A stretch of 64,000 nucleotides of DNA from contig OX638130.1 in NCBI GenBank assembly GCA_951804985.1, forward strand, positions 105,722,040 through 105,786,039, given 5' to 3'. Of this stretch, positions 11,980 to 24,110 are shown one piece after another. Each line of letters begins with the position of its first letter. Position 1 is the first letter of the stretch. The notes under the pieces are model-generated. The model did not search any database. It was not told the origin of the DNA and saw only the letters and a list, made by a program, of their open reading frames with translations. This DNA is from Dryomyza anilis (taxonomy: Eukaryota > Arthropoda > Insecta > Diptera > Dryomyzidae). The position numbers were made by a program, and so were the translations under genes.

Positions 11980-12233
11980 TCAAAAAAAAATGTCTTGACA
12001 CTACTTGACATCAATGAAACAAAATATGCACTACTGCACAGTATTGAGTGCATATTACAATGACAGTCTACAGTATTACAGTCAATTCGCTAGAGAGACT
12101 TCACTGTAATACTGTACTGTCACTATAGAGACTTCACTGTAATACTGTATACTAACATTGTAAAATGCACTCAATACTGTAGAGTGCAGTAGTGCATATT
12201 TTGTTTCATTGTAGTGTCAAGACATTTTTTTTT
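11980..12233. mobile_element. Palindromic MITE with ~100 bp inverted repeats
   Basis: The left arm (aatgtcttgacactact ... gcacagtattgagtgca ... agtattacagt) reappears inverted on the right (actgtaatactgta ... tgcactcaatactgta ... agtgtcaagacatt). An internal direct duplication of gagacttcactgtaatactg forms part of the centre. Non-autonomous; superfamily unknown. Confidence 0.7.
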
Positions 12234-12849
12234 TAAGACATTCATTTTTTTGAAAAATAAAACCAAATGACACTACCGTCACTGAAAATTCAACAAGTAC
12301 AGTGGTGCACTGAGTGAGCGCAACGAGTAAGAAGACGAACATTGACAACAACAACAAATCTGCTGCTCGCAGTAATGATGTTGTCGATATTTAGTGGTTA
12401 TTAAAAATACAACAAAGATTATTTTTACAAAAAAAAAAAAAAGTACGACAAAAACAACGCATTGGTCGAAAAGTAATATATCCAACAAAATATATATATA
12501 TTTTTAAATTAAATAATAAAAAAAACGTAGTTCGATAAATATAAAATTTAATAAAAAATGATTTCTTATAACTTTTTAATTTTTTCTATACTTCAATATT
12601 AATGAAAATTCCTTTGAGTAAAAATTATTTAAAAAAAAAATGTAAAATGTCTTAAGTACTCGGTGTTATAATTTAGTTCATTTCAGTATTTAAATTTTTT
12701 TGCACTTAATTCATCTCTTCACTGCAGCTATGTTTTGTTTTGACACTACTTGTGCTTTGTTATTGTGAGCAACACATTCATTTTATTTTCAAGCATAGAG
12801 TCGGTCAAGCATATGTCTTGAAATAAAATTAATGTCTATTTAACATATT
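12234..12849. other. Noncoding DNA
   Basis: Nothing recognised apart from CAA-rich and AT-rich simple sequence. Confidence 0.3.
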
Positions 12850-13140
12850 AACCAACGCTCAAGGGATGACCCCCACCCCCCCACCAATTATGCATGTACA
12901 GTGTTGAACGAAAGGAAGGATTATTGGTTATTGGGAGGGAGAAATGATGAAGTAGTATCGGTGGACGCTTGTTTTGAACTTGCCAATATCAAAGATGTCA
13001 GGAAAAACAGACGCAGGGAGATTGTTTCACAAACGTATCATCCGACTGAAGAACAAATTCTCTTTGTAATGCGTTGTTCTGCTAAGAGCCGAGTGGACTA
13101 CGAAGGGGTGGGTTTGGTTCGATGCCCAAGTAGAACGATT
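12850..13140 (-). pseudogene. Second copy of the non-LTR retrotransposon 3' end
   Basis: Minus-strand translation gives RSTWASNQTHPFVVHSALSR and then LFFSRMIRL, parallel to the copy at 8,375-8,758. The Trp codon of the conserved R(F/L)WNNLPASVF motif has become TGA here, so this copy is dead. It is truncated further, starting near 13,138. The 3' UTR shares cttgagcgttggt with copy 1 but carries a C/G run (gggggggtggggg on the minus strand). Confidence 0.75.
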
Positions 13141-13149
13141 TGAATTATT

Positions 13150-13833
13150 AACTAGTTGAAAAGAAAGATAATTCAGAACATTTTTTTTTTTTTTTGAAAA
13201 ATAGTTACGAAAAGTACCAAAAATCATAAAACATCTAATTTTTTTTACTATTTTTTTACAATATATTTTTGAGGTTTAACAAAGAAAACACCTAAGAAAA
13301 ACAGTGATAACATTAAAGTATTCAAACATTTGATGCATTTTTAATGTCGTGAAATTGTTACAGTTTTAGAATTGTGTATTCAATTAATTCAATTGACCCA
13401 AGACCACTATTACCTATCCAATGGTATATCACATCTTCGAACCCCATGATTTCTTCATTTTTTAAAAGGTACGTAAAGTTGAAATTTAGAAAAATAAAAA
13501 TCTAAAATTTTTACTTTGTCATTGATTTTCTCAAAAATTCGTTATCAATCACCTAATTTTTTCCAATTTATAATAATAGACCAGTTCATTCCCACACCCA
13601 GAAACAAATACCCTCAAATCCCATTAAAATTGGTCAATAGGACAATTAATGATTTAAAAGTATACAAAAAATAAAAATTTTCATATAAACTCAATGGCAA
13701 TGTCATGGTATTTTCTAGTATTTAGTGGTATTTTCCGATTAAAATAATAATTTATCCTATTGAATATTTTTAATAGTAAAAAACTATTATTTATATAGTA
13801 TTTTTTTCTGGGTGCAGTACTTTCTAACTAATT
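13150..13833. other. Noncoding DNA, possible small TIR element at ~13,594-13,817
   Basis: cacccagaaa near 13,594 is matched by tttctgggtg near 13,808, which would bracket an AT-rich segment of about 220 bp. The inverted repeat is only 10 bp, so this is a weak call. Confidence 0.3.
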
Positions 13834-14143
13834 ATAATAATAATAGTTTGGCGCTACAGTCCTGTACAGAACTTCGGCCGAGCTCTCTCACCATTTCGAG
13901 CTGTGCGTGTTATATTTGTACTCAAAGTGGTGGGACCTACAGTTTATTGCCGAATCCGAACGGCGGGTGAGAGCTTTTCATAGGCAATGGTTTTTACTCT
14001 CGTAGGTTTGCCATTTACTGACGAGAGGTAGCGCGGTATAGAAAAATGTTTCTATGAAAAGATGTTGTTAGCCCCAGTCCAGGCTTGAACCGGGGACCTT
14101 TCTGCTCGCAGTCCAACGCACTAACCACTGAGCTACCGCGGCT
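13834..14143 (-). mobile_element. tRNA-derived SINE, copy 3, with target-site duplication
   Basis: Full-length minus-strand copy: gccgcggtagctcagtggtt head, B box ggttcaagcc, body, and an att-repeat tail at the left. Both flanks carry ctaactaattat(a), a duplication of about 12-13 bp made at insertion. This shows retrotransposition as the mechanism and a fairly recent insertion. Confidence 0.92.
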
Positions 14144-16597
14144 ACTAACTAATTATAGTGATTTTTAATTGGTAAGTTATACTGCAGAAATACTTTAACA
14201 ATGCCGGGTGTTGTGATCAATAAAAATTCTAACAATTGTTGGTGCTTGTTCTAGTTATTTTGTATACACATTTTCATTGATACGATTTTGAGTTCGATTT
14301 CTCGATACAATGAATACTTTGTCAAATGAATTTAGCGACAGTTTTAGTATTGAGTATTCGAATTCAAAAGTCGAATCAAAGTTGCAATTTTATTTTACAA
14401 CAAGTTTGTATTTGAATGTTTGGTTTTTAATAAAATATTCAGTCAAAAATACTACAATATGTTTGTTCTTCTTTGCCACGAACAAAAATAAAACCCTTCC
14501 CAACCAAAAAAAATATGAACCCATTAATATTTACATAACGTTAATGTAAATTTGTAAAACTTTTTTTATTAAAATTTGAATTTTTGCTTTACACATGGTG
14601 GGAAAAAGTATCCATGAATAATGCTTGCTTGCATGTCAAGTCTAGTCTAGTCGCCAAACTGTCAGTCGTCAGTCACACAGTTTGTCAAATGTCAACTTTA
14701 TGGCGCGCAACAGCAACTGATTTTAAACTAAGCTAACGCCAAAATATGTCAGCATTTTTTTTTTACAATTTTGAAAGACTTGTAAATATTAAGAAAAAAA
14801 ATGTTTTGCAAAATTACAAATAAAATAAGTTTGTTAGCTGTCGTGTAAAATCTGTTGCCCACTTTGTGACGAATTGATTTTTTTTTTGTAATTCTTCTTT
14901 ATTTATTTGTTTTTTTTTTTTTTTGGCAACATGTATGAAGCGCAAATTTTGTATGGGTAGTTTCAAAATGTTGCTGTCACATTATTACTGTTGTGATGTT
15001 GTTTACACCTCTTACCATATTGCGAGTTAAATACTTAGATTTCACTTTGCACAACACAACACATGTCATGTTTCTGTAGTGTGGTGCTTGTCAGTATTTT
15101 ATTTTGCTGCATAAATCATGGCTTAGTTTTCATGAACGACATGACTTCATTTAATATACGTTTACGTGCCTAATTGTAATTTGTTTTTCAAGTCTTTAAA
15201 AGACTTCTTCATGAAATATACAGCCACCTACAACATTTGCTGTGATATGTTGCGATTGATCTCTATTTTTTGTTTTTATTTTTTGTGTTTTAGGAACATG
15301 TTTTACCTATGTTTTTCTTGGTTTTGTCAAATTGCAATTTTGACACCTGACAGTTTTTGTAAATTTCTACGTTGGTTGTTGCTTGGAATTCTAATGATGC
15401 CAGCAATTGTTATGAAATTTAAGATTTTTGAAAATTGTTGATTGTAGGTGTAATCGCAAAGGTGCAGCTATAATGGGTAGAATTGATTTTTGATGAGTCG
15501 AAGTATTTAAATTGTTTTGGTTTGCGCCATTGATTTTGATTGATCTTTGATTGATTTATGTATTTGAAATTTTTAAAGATTCGTTTCGATGCGTTGGAGT
15601 AAAATTTGTATATCAAGAGACACTCAAGAAAACAATTTCTTAATATTAAGAAAAATGTTTATTGTGGCATTAATTCAAGATTTATTAGTTCTTGGCAATA
15701 TTTGTTGTTTTGAAATAAGTTACGATTTCGGTTTGTTTCAATAATCTATTGATATAAATTAGTTTTTAAAATCTAAGTGACAAATTATAAATTATAAAAA
15801 TTATACGTTTCAAGCTGAAGTTTTCATTGAGCTGATATTTTGAAAAATATCGCATTTTCAATCTTAGAGCCTTTTATTTCAAGTTTCAATCAAGTTATTT
15901 CACACAGACAAATCTCTTTTGGCATGAGGTTGGAAGAACAAAAAAGTTGTTGTACCAACTAACTGCATTCGGTTAAATCGAATTGTCTACACATTTACGG
16001 ACGGAACTTTCATATTCGGTTGGTGCTTAAAAGATTAGCCAATACACACTCCCAATGGCTCTAAATTTGTACTAAATTGTTCTAAAACCGTTAGAAATTG
16101 GTTGTAGTCCAAACAACAACTCTTTTAGTTTTGACAATATCAACCGACTAATCGGTTCAGAGAACCGAATAAGTTGTTTGGGCAATAAATCTCTATTCTA
16201 TGTGTTGGAATGCTATTTTATTATTGAATTTTCAATAAATTTGTTTGTGACCATTGGGTATTTGTGGTATGATGGGTATTATACGAGTCTTATGAATCTT
16301 AATATTATAAAAAAGTTGATTCTCTAAGTCGAAAAAACATGTTATATGTTTTAATAATAAAAAAAAATAAATCTAAATAGCATTTTCAGTTTTTTACGAT
16401 ATCACATTTTCCCATAATCTGGAAAAATCTTAGGTCCCAAAAACTATTTAGATATAAACCCATAAAATGTCCATTCTGATAACGCTATTAATTAAAAAAA
16501 AATGGTATTTTTCCTTTTCAGTAACGGTATTAAAACTGAAACGAACGACTAACAATTTAATTCCTAAAACCTTTCAATAAAATTAAATTCAAAGAGT
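14144..16597. other. Intronic DNA downstream of the large exon, no gene seen
   Basis: On the minus strand this follows the splice donor at 16,609. No exon encoding the expected glutaredoxin domain or CxxC modules was found. The part 14,580-15,450 (tttatggcgcgcaacagcaa, tgactcat-type words) has more complex sequence than its surroundings and looks unique. Confidence 0.4.
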
Positions 16598-16609
16598 TCA
16601 AAAACTCAC

Positions 16610-19600
16610 CTTAACATTCGGTTGCTGCAACTGCAAGAACGTGGCTATTCCATTACGCACACGATTCTTGACGCCGCGCACGGTACCCTTTGACGAGCGT
16701 ATCGTCGATGCGGCCGAGCGTATATCCTTGTAGCCGGCGAAGGCGTCATCGTGCGCGGACTTTGTCTCATACTCTGCCCAGCTGACTGGCTCACTGCAGC
16801 CATCAAGACTTGCGGTGCTGCTAATGCTGTTGCTGCCGCCAATGTCAGCGCTGCTGTTGCCAAAACTACGAAAGTTTTCGTGTTCGTGCACATGGAAGTC
16901 ATAGTATTTGTCGGCCTCATATTTGCGCGGCATCGAATTCATTTTTGTGTCGACAAACGAGCCATCGGAAGTATTTAACACGAAGGTTTTGCTGGGCAGC
17001 GAGGCGCGTTGTGCGATGCTGCATGCGTTCGATGTGTTTCGTTCGCGAACGCGTTTGGCGTGGGCGACAGCTTCATGCAAAGTGTCATAATTGACGCCGG
17101 TGGCATCATTGTTGCTGCTGCTGTTGTTGTGCATATTGATGTTGGTGTTGCTGATGTTGTTGCTAGTGTTATTTACATTGTTGTAGGTGCTGTTTATGTT
17201 GCTGAAGTGCATGTTGTTGTTGGCGGTGTTGATTATGTTGTTGTTGCTGTTATTATTTATGTTGCTGCTGTTTGTGTTGTTGCTGCTGTTTGTGTTGTTG
17301 CTACCGTTTATGTTGTCGTTGCCATTATTAGTGTTGCTGTCATTGTTGTCGCTGTCATTGCACTCTTGCTGTGGCAACGTCGCATTTTCAACGTCATCAT
17401 ACAACGTCGCATTTTCCACGTACTTGGAGACAAAGTCATTCGTCGGAAATTTACGATCGCGTATGTCGCGCAACAACGAGTCTGGTAAAAAGGCGCCCAG
17501 TGATTTGCTGGGCGTCGGCGGTGATGCCAACATTACTGACTTTTGCACCAATGAAGTAGCGGACGACGGCGGCGATGATGAATGCGACACATGACGCAAA
17601 TACTCGGTGCAATTTAGCGATTCACAGCTTAGCGAGGATTCGCTCTCCTCGCTGTCGGTGAGGCTGCTGGCGCGTTGATGTTCACCTGCAGCGGCGTTTA
17701 CGCTATGCTTGCCGCTGCTCTTGTGACTGACGCGTATTTTCGTGGTTTTCAGATGCAGCTCGAGCTGTGGTGCGGAGCCGCCAACATTACCACCATTGAC
17801 GCCTATATGGCCATTGACGCCATGACTGCCATTGACGCCACTGCTGCCATTGCTGCCCTCCATGTCGCTGCCGGTGCCACTGTCTAATGTGTCGCACGGC
17901 GAAAACTGACCGCTCGACATCATATAGTACAAATAAGTGGGATTGGAGACGTTCAACTCGGTGACGCTGCTGCCGCCCGTCGTCGCGTGACGTTCATGCG
18001 ACGTTTGTATGACGTTCGACGCGTTCAACGGTTTCTGCACCATTTTATCGAAAATTTGCAATTTCAATTCGTCCTTTCTGGCGGGTTCTTCGCGTAGTTG
18101 GACGAGCGTTACTTTGTTTTTTGTATTATTTTCAGAACAATTTGTTAGCTGATTCTCGCGATTGTTTTCCAGTTTATTTACGAGATTTGTTTCGAAACTA
18201 TTTTCGTGATTTATTTTTAAATTATTTTTTGGATTATTTGGTAGAGTGTTTATTATTTTTAAATTGTTTTCTAGATTATTCTCAGAATTGTTATCGGAAT
18301 TATATTCAAGATTGCTTTCAAAATTATTTTCGGTGTGATTTTTTAGATTATTTTCTGATTTATGTAGCAGATTAGTTTTCAGTTTATTTTCTTGATTATT
18401 TTCCAGTTTATTTTCTGTACTATTTTCCAGTTTATTTTCCAGTTTATTTTCTGTACTATTTTCTATATTATTTTGTAGTTTATTTTTTAGATTATGCTTT
18501 GTATTCACAAAATTTGTTACATATTCTTTTTTGTCTGCTATTTGTTCTTTAAACACTTTTTGTTCGTTTGCTGCTGCTGTTGCTTTCGGCGAAATCTTTA
18601 TTTTGACCACATGCGATTCTCCACTCGGCGCGTATGAAACTGACTCGGTCACTGCTCTGGCGCAATCGACGGGCTCACAAACGTTTTCCAACAGTGGTCG
18701 CGCAGACGCAAACGCAGCAGCAACATGCACGGCATCGACATCAGCAGCAACACCAGCACCATTACCACTACTACCACCAAGACAACTTTCTACTGCTTTG
18801 GCAACATTTGCCATATCATGTTGCGCATCATTGCTGTCAGCATTAGCATGATCTGCAACATTTAAATGTTGTTGTTGCTCTTTGTTGCATTCGATGATTG
18901 TTGAACGGCTTACAGCAGCATTAAAGACATTATTATTAACAGTATTATTGAAAGTATTATTAACAACATTTTGCATCACATCTTTCTCAACATCATCAGC
19001 AACATGTTGCCGATTCATGGCTGCTGCATCTAGCGCTTCGTGTGCGTGTGTTACACTTAAACCTATACTAACAACCTCCGCATCATGACCAACACTTAAA
19101 GCATGTTGCTGACCAACACTGAGACGTTGTTGCTCAAGTGTTTGTGTGGCTACTTTTCCCACTATTTGTGCGGCGCCAGCAGCTGTTGTTACTGTTGCTG
19201 CTTTTCTTCTTTCACTCAATGTGTGGTTGCTGTTGCTGCCATGCTCTTGACTCACTACTTTATGCAGTAATTGTGGAAAAGTTGTTGTCGACGTTGTTGC
19301 GGTCGTCTGCATAGTGGTTGTTGTTGCTGTTGTCGTCGTCGTCTTTTCTGGCAACAGTTGCCGACCAGTTTTTAAATTTTGGTCAACGTCTTCATAACGG
19401 TTTATGTTGATGCAGGTTGTTGAGTAGTTGTTATTTTTGCTGTTGCTGTTGCCGCTCATGTTGCTACTATTACTGCTGTAGCTGCTGCTTATGTTACTGT
19501 TGCTGCCAAAGACTCGAGTTGTTGTTGTTGATGATGTTGTCGGTGCAGAGCTCAACTTACCAGCAACTACAACCTGTTGTTGCTGCTGTTGTTGCGGTTG

Positions 19601-19690
19601 GTCAATCATAATTGAAATTCCGCGCGTTTGTGGCAACATTGTTGTTGTTGTTATTGTTGCATTAGAATTTATAACAGTTTTTGTTGCCAT
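16610..19690 (-). CDS. GRXCR1-like glutaredoxin domain-containing Cys-rich protein, large N-terminal exon (partial)
   Basis: A single exon of 1,027 codons starts at the ATG whose first base is 19,690 (MATKTVINSN) and ends at 16,610 with AAG|GTGAGT, a perfect splice donor. The three codons before the intronic stop are therefore not protein. Residues ~999-1,027 (GTVRGVKNRVRNGIATF) match the block just before the glutaredoxin fold of human GRXCR1, which reads GTVRGVKYKVSAGQALF from memory. This points to the fly family of CG12206/CG31559. MPRKYEADKYYDFHVHE, some 90 residues upstream, also looks conserved. The glutaredoxin fold and C-terminal CxxC repeats must be in later exons beyond the left edge. 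The rest is low complexity: Thr/Gln/Ser-rich at the start, a Glu-Asn-Lys-Leu array at ~387-527, Gly/Ser stretches and a long Asn-rich tract near residues 790-860. In vertebrates GRXCR1 acts in actin-rich stereocilia; the fly role is unknown to me. Confidence 0.85.
18110..18530 (-). repeat. In-frame ENKLENN-type repeat array inside the GRXCR1-like exon
   Basis: About 140 codons consist almost only of Asn, Glu, Lys, Leu, Ser and Thr in degenerate units such as ENKLENNQENK, LENKLENSTENK and ENNLENNLK. The DNA is strikingly AT-rich (attattttc units) compared with the GC-richer exon on either side. The frame stays open throughout, which supports real translation. Confidence 0.8.
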
Positions 19691-19744
19691 TATTATGCAG
19701 CAGAAAAAGCAGCGATAGCAGAATAAAATAAAGAAATATATTTT
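19691..19744 (-). other. 5' leader of the GRXCR1-like exon, with splice acceptor
   Basis: On the minus strand a run of T residues followed by TAACAG ends at 19,745. This is a good 3' splice site 54 bp upstream of the ATG. The exon would then run 19,744-16,610, with a noncoding exon further upstream (candidate at 23,640-24,110). Confidence 0.6.
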
Positions 19745-19759
19745 CTGTTAAAAAAAAAA

Positions 19760-20630
19760 CAACTTAGTAATTGTAGCTCTTGCAATTGTTCAGACGATTC
19801 AAATGTCTTTTAGCATCTCTTGGTAATGTATCCCAAGCAAAGTCTATCTACTGTATCTGTTACTTGACTGGCCGGTATATAAAAGTACACGTTATGTTTC
19901 CATGAGGTTTTATGCGTAAATTGTACTTTTCTTCTTATAATTTCCACTTTTTTTTTACTTCTTATAATTTTTATTATTATTATTATATGATATATTTATG
20001 TTTTTGTCAGCATGCGTTTATAGTTGTGACACTTTGTTATAGTTCTGTGACGTATGTAACAAGTGCTTCTAGTCGTTTTTTTTATTTCAGTTAGGTCCTG
20101 TAAATAGAAAGAAACATTTCGTTAATACACTATTTGAAAAAGTAAGATTTATTTTACTTAAAATTTTAATCTTCAAATTAGAAATACATTCTCAAATTTT
20201 TAAAGTTTACTAAAATAGAATTAAAATTGTACTTGTACTTTTAAATTGTACTTGTATAAATAAAAATAAATAAAAATCAATATTAAAAATAAAAATAAAT
20301 GTATATATCTCAGTAGCAAATATCCCATTAAGTACTTAATGGTACGGCCATTGATTTTACGGTTTATGTATTATTTTTTTTTTTTTGTTTCTTCTTATTA
20401 ATTCTTAAGTTCTTATAATTAATTTGATTGTATTCGAAAAATTCAGTAATATTAATTTAATTATTTTTACTAAAATAAATACCTACTTCCTATTATAACA
20501 CTACACAACAAAATGAGAAAAAAAGTTTGCGCAGGAAATGCTATTATTTTTGTATTATTGAATGACTCGCAGAATTTGAATATAAGAATTAAGTATTTCA
20601 TTTTATTTTTATACACTATACCCATTGGTT
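19760..20630. other. Intronic DNA, no gene seen
   Basis: AT-rich. One short block (cccattaagtacttaatg at 20,328) recurs at about 31,120 in the same orientation with ccattg following, a small dispersed repeat of unknown type. Confidence 0.4.
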
Positions 20631-20639
20631 GCAGATTAT

Positions 20640-21610
20640 AAAATGTATGTGAGGATATTTTAGCACCTCTTAGTAGGCGTGACCGGTATGAAAAAGTATA
20701 TATTTTCTTAATCAACGTCACTTTCTGAGTCGATTTAGACATGACCGTTTGTATGGCCGCCTATACACACACGACAACTTGAAAACTGCTATTCCGAATG
20801 CAATGAAATTTAGTTTCAATATATTTGAGTAGAATAGTAATTCCAAGTTCGAAAATGAGTCAAATTAGTCAACGTACTCAACTACATCCCATACGAGATA
20901 TGGGTTTTTTTTTTAGGATCCCATATCTTGTAAAGTATTCAAGATACAGTTATAACATTTAAAATTAATTTTAAACAATCATCTATCAACAGGTGCTCAA
21001 AAAATAGGAGTGATCCGCTAAATTTTTGTCATTTTTATGTCTATTTGTATAGCACTCAATTATACTGCTTTCACATAACTTTTTATACCCTACCCTGTTG
21101 AAATCACGATTACAGAAAAACTAGAAGAGCTAAATAAATGAAACTCCTAATTTAAATTACTTATATGCTATCTGTCAGTGAAAATGGGCATGATCAGTCC
21201 ATTATGACCTGTGAACCGACCACTTATGTTCAAATTTATCATATAAAACACATCAACTGGTGAATTTTACTGTATACGTGTTCAGGTAAACTTTTTTTGG
21301 TCAAATATATATTGACTTCTGGTTCAAATACATGAAAATATTGTTCCCCGCGAACCGACTTGTGGTTCCCAAAAAAAAAAAAATCGAAATTCGGTGCACC
21401 TACCCATTTGTAAATATGGGTATCAAATGAATGGAAATTCTTCACCGATTGAAAGTTTGTAGTTATTTTCAGGATTCATATACCCTGGTGACCTATATAC
21501 AACTTTGAATGGTACCCACACATATGTGTGTGGTATTTATAGTTGGCTTAGACCGACTATATTTTTGATAATCCTAACTATTATAATAACACCTACTAAT
21601 CTAACCTTCT
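20640..21610 (+). repeat. Dispersed repeat family G, plus-oriented copy (broken)
   Basis: The part 20,680-20,760 (aagtatatattttcttaatc, gagtcgatttag) and the part 21,105-21,600 match the copy at 49,440-50,090 in order. Shared landmarks include gaaaatgggcatgatcag, gtgaaccgaccacttatgtt, acctacccatttgtaaatat and accctggtgacctatata. The 3' side carries a short hairpin (atagttgg ... ccgactata). Unrelated sequence separates the two parts. Confidence 0.7.
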
Positions 21611-21619
21611 CAACTGGTT

Positions 21620-23060
21620 TTATCCTCAAATGTTACCCATATATTTTTGTCATTGAAAATTAATCATGATATCCAAGAATAAGTCAAGAATAAGTAATCA
21701 TAATAATTTTGTTTTTATTCATAATATATGGTTATAGTAAAAATCAATTATTATGATTAATTGAATAAAATTGTTTAATGTATAAGAATATATTATACAT
21801 TGAACAATTTTATTAGTCATGGTTAATTAGTATAGGTTCTATAATATATTTTATGATTTATTATTCTTAATTCATGATTTAAATGTCATACATTGTGCCA
21901 ATTAGCCGTAGCAAATAGCAGTAGTGTGGAGATGGGAAAAATCGCATTTGAAAATATAATAAGTCAATGAGCAAAGAACATTGGGAATGAAAGGTACATT
22001 AAAAAAACAATGGAAAATACATCACTTCAATATATTTTTCTGTTCAATTTCACATTTATTTTCAAATGACTCATTTTTCACTTTATTCACTTTCGCAAAT
22101 GTTCTTTAGACTGCAGCTGCGTCGAATTGAATGGCGTGAATTGAGAATTAAGAAAATTAAGATGAACATAAGTGATGAATAAATAATCATAATTTCGCCT
22201 GTTATGATTAATAATAAAATTTGTAAAATTTATGAATCCTATTTATAATAAATACATCATGATTTACGGTTTTTAATTTATTAGTATTATACATAATACA
22301 TGAATATAACTTATAAATAAGAAAATTAGAAAAAAGTCTTATTCATAAATCTGCAGTAAACAGTTTTTTCTGTCTACACATTATTAAACGCGTCATTGCC
22401 ATCAGGCGTTAAAATCTCCTAAAATGTTAAACGTTCTCTAAAAAATCGAATCTGAACTAAAATTTAAATTGTTAAGTTTTCATAAATTTTTGAAAAAGAT
22501 ATTTTGATTAAATTTGACATTTTTTTAAGCGGTTTAAGATAAGAATTGAATATAAACAGTTTCTTAAATTTTCTTAAGCATAATTATAAGAAATTTAACA
22601 TTTTTTGATTTTCAAATATGATTAATCAACAGCAACAAAAAAACAGAAAGTTACCTCACAAAAGAACATAAATTAATAGAACTAATGGCGTCTTAGTGCA
22701 GATTAAAACAGAAAACACAGCATAAATGAATAATAATGCAAATTAGGCAGCAATAAAAACAATAAACTGAAATGATAAAAATTAAAAAAAAAAAACTATT
22801 CTAAAATACGCTACTTCCTCAAGATTGTTGAATATGCGAGACACGTGTAACGAACAAAACAAAAATAATCCAAAAATATTTTCTATGTGCGGTTTTCATA
22901 TTAAATATTTAATATTAATATATTCTATGAGATCCACATTATAAGTAGTCTGAAATCTAAATTTAAAATAATAAAAAGAGTAATTTGAAATTAAAGTTAT
23001 TTTTTATAAAGCTTAAATAAAAAAATAAAAAAACAATTTACATTTCTTAAGTTTGCAACG
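21620..23060. other. AT-rich DNA with palindromes, no gene
   Basis: An inverted pair aataaaattgtttaatgtat / atacattgaacaattttatt flanks about 10 bp at 21,763-21,813. Several 'aatcatgat/atgattaat' words recur up to 22,340. No exon was recognised. Confidence 0.35.
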
Positions 23061-23639
23061 AACTGGTTTTGCGTCCTTCTAGATGTGGTTAAAAGGTGGC
23101 TTTAACATTTATTTTTATATTGTTTTTATATTTCTTTATATATTTTTTTATTATATTTTTTATTATTTTTTTTATATATTTTACGTTTTTTTAACGCTTT
23201 TGTTGCAGCTGATTACAGCAGAACGTGTTGTCTGCGCACTTGTGCCAGATACTGTCCATCTGTCAGATACAAGATATGCGTTGTTTTTATTACTCGTACA
23301 CCCAGTTGTTCGCAGCAATTTCGCGTATGTTTACAAAGAAACAAATTAACGTTTACGACTGTGAAAAATTTAAGCACGAAATGCAAAATTTTAATTTTTT
23401 TTTTTTTAGTTTGTATCTACAAGCTATAATTTGTATCTGTGCGTATTTTGTGTTGTTGTATTTGTTTTGTTGCAATGCACTCGAGTTCGCAATTGCGTTG
23501 TGTTGCTTTTAAAATATTTGCAGGATTATCTGCTGCTTCTTGTATCTCATAGATACACCAAATGTCTCTGCACGCGCGCGCACTCTAAACACTTTCACAC
23601 ACAGCACAGAGCTTAGACAAAAACCTGCTCAAATATAAT

Positions 23640-24110
23640 TTTTATGGCACTTTTTCTACAAATGTTTCCACTATTCTTTGCAATCACTGGGTGAACGCGC
23701 GACCACAACGAGGATCAACGCCAGACCGAACCTCACAGATACTTTTAGCCACTGCCAATTGTAGCTGAATTTTGCAGTGAAAAGTTGGCTTTTACTGTTG
23801 GTGTTTTTTTTTTTATTCTTTTTGTTGCATTTGTTGTGCATCTGCTGTTGGTACCATCGAGAAAAACCGCGCTGCACGTTACACACGAAACGTCTTCAAA
23901 TTCCGAAAAAAACTCAAAAAAAATTGAATACCACGATCTTCACTTTACGTTGGTAAATAACGGTGTCTGTTACCACGCTGCTGCATCAAGCTCATTCAGT
24001 ATCACGACGGCAACTGAAGACAACAACAAGAGTCACACTCGCTGCTGGTTGTTACTTGGCTGCCTGAATGACTGACTAACTGACTGGATTTTTTTCCAAT
24101 TCATACAAGA
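23640..24110 (-). promoter_or_regulatory. Candidate promoter and noncoding first exon of the GRXCR1-like gene
   Basis: On the minus strand this stretch is GC-richer than its flanks and reads like a fly leader: TCAGTCATTCAGG near 24,075, CTTCAGTTGCCGTCGTG near 24,010, CAA/GCA-rich transcribed-type sequence, and a possible donor CAG|GTTTTT near 23,625. It is oriented towards, and about 4 kb upstream of, the large coding exon. A short open frame (23,671-23,886) shows no family resemblance. No transcript evidence is available. Confidence 0.35.

Noticed and set aside
12901..13143. Plus-strand open frame (NERKDYWLLGG...) and the similar one at 8,408-8,611
   Set aside because: Both are antisense shadows of the two copies of the LINE reverse-transcriptase tail.
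1..16600. Downstream exons of the GRXCR1-like gene
   Set aside because: The minus strand was scanned for a Cys-rich CxxC tail and glutaredoxin text and none was found. A tblastn search would be decisive.
17009..17594. Open frames on the plus strand opposite the GRXCR1-like exon
   Set aside because: They are antisense readings of Asn/Ser/Thr codon tracts (Val, Leu, Cys runs) with no conserved content.
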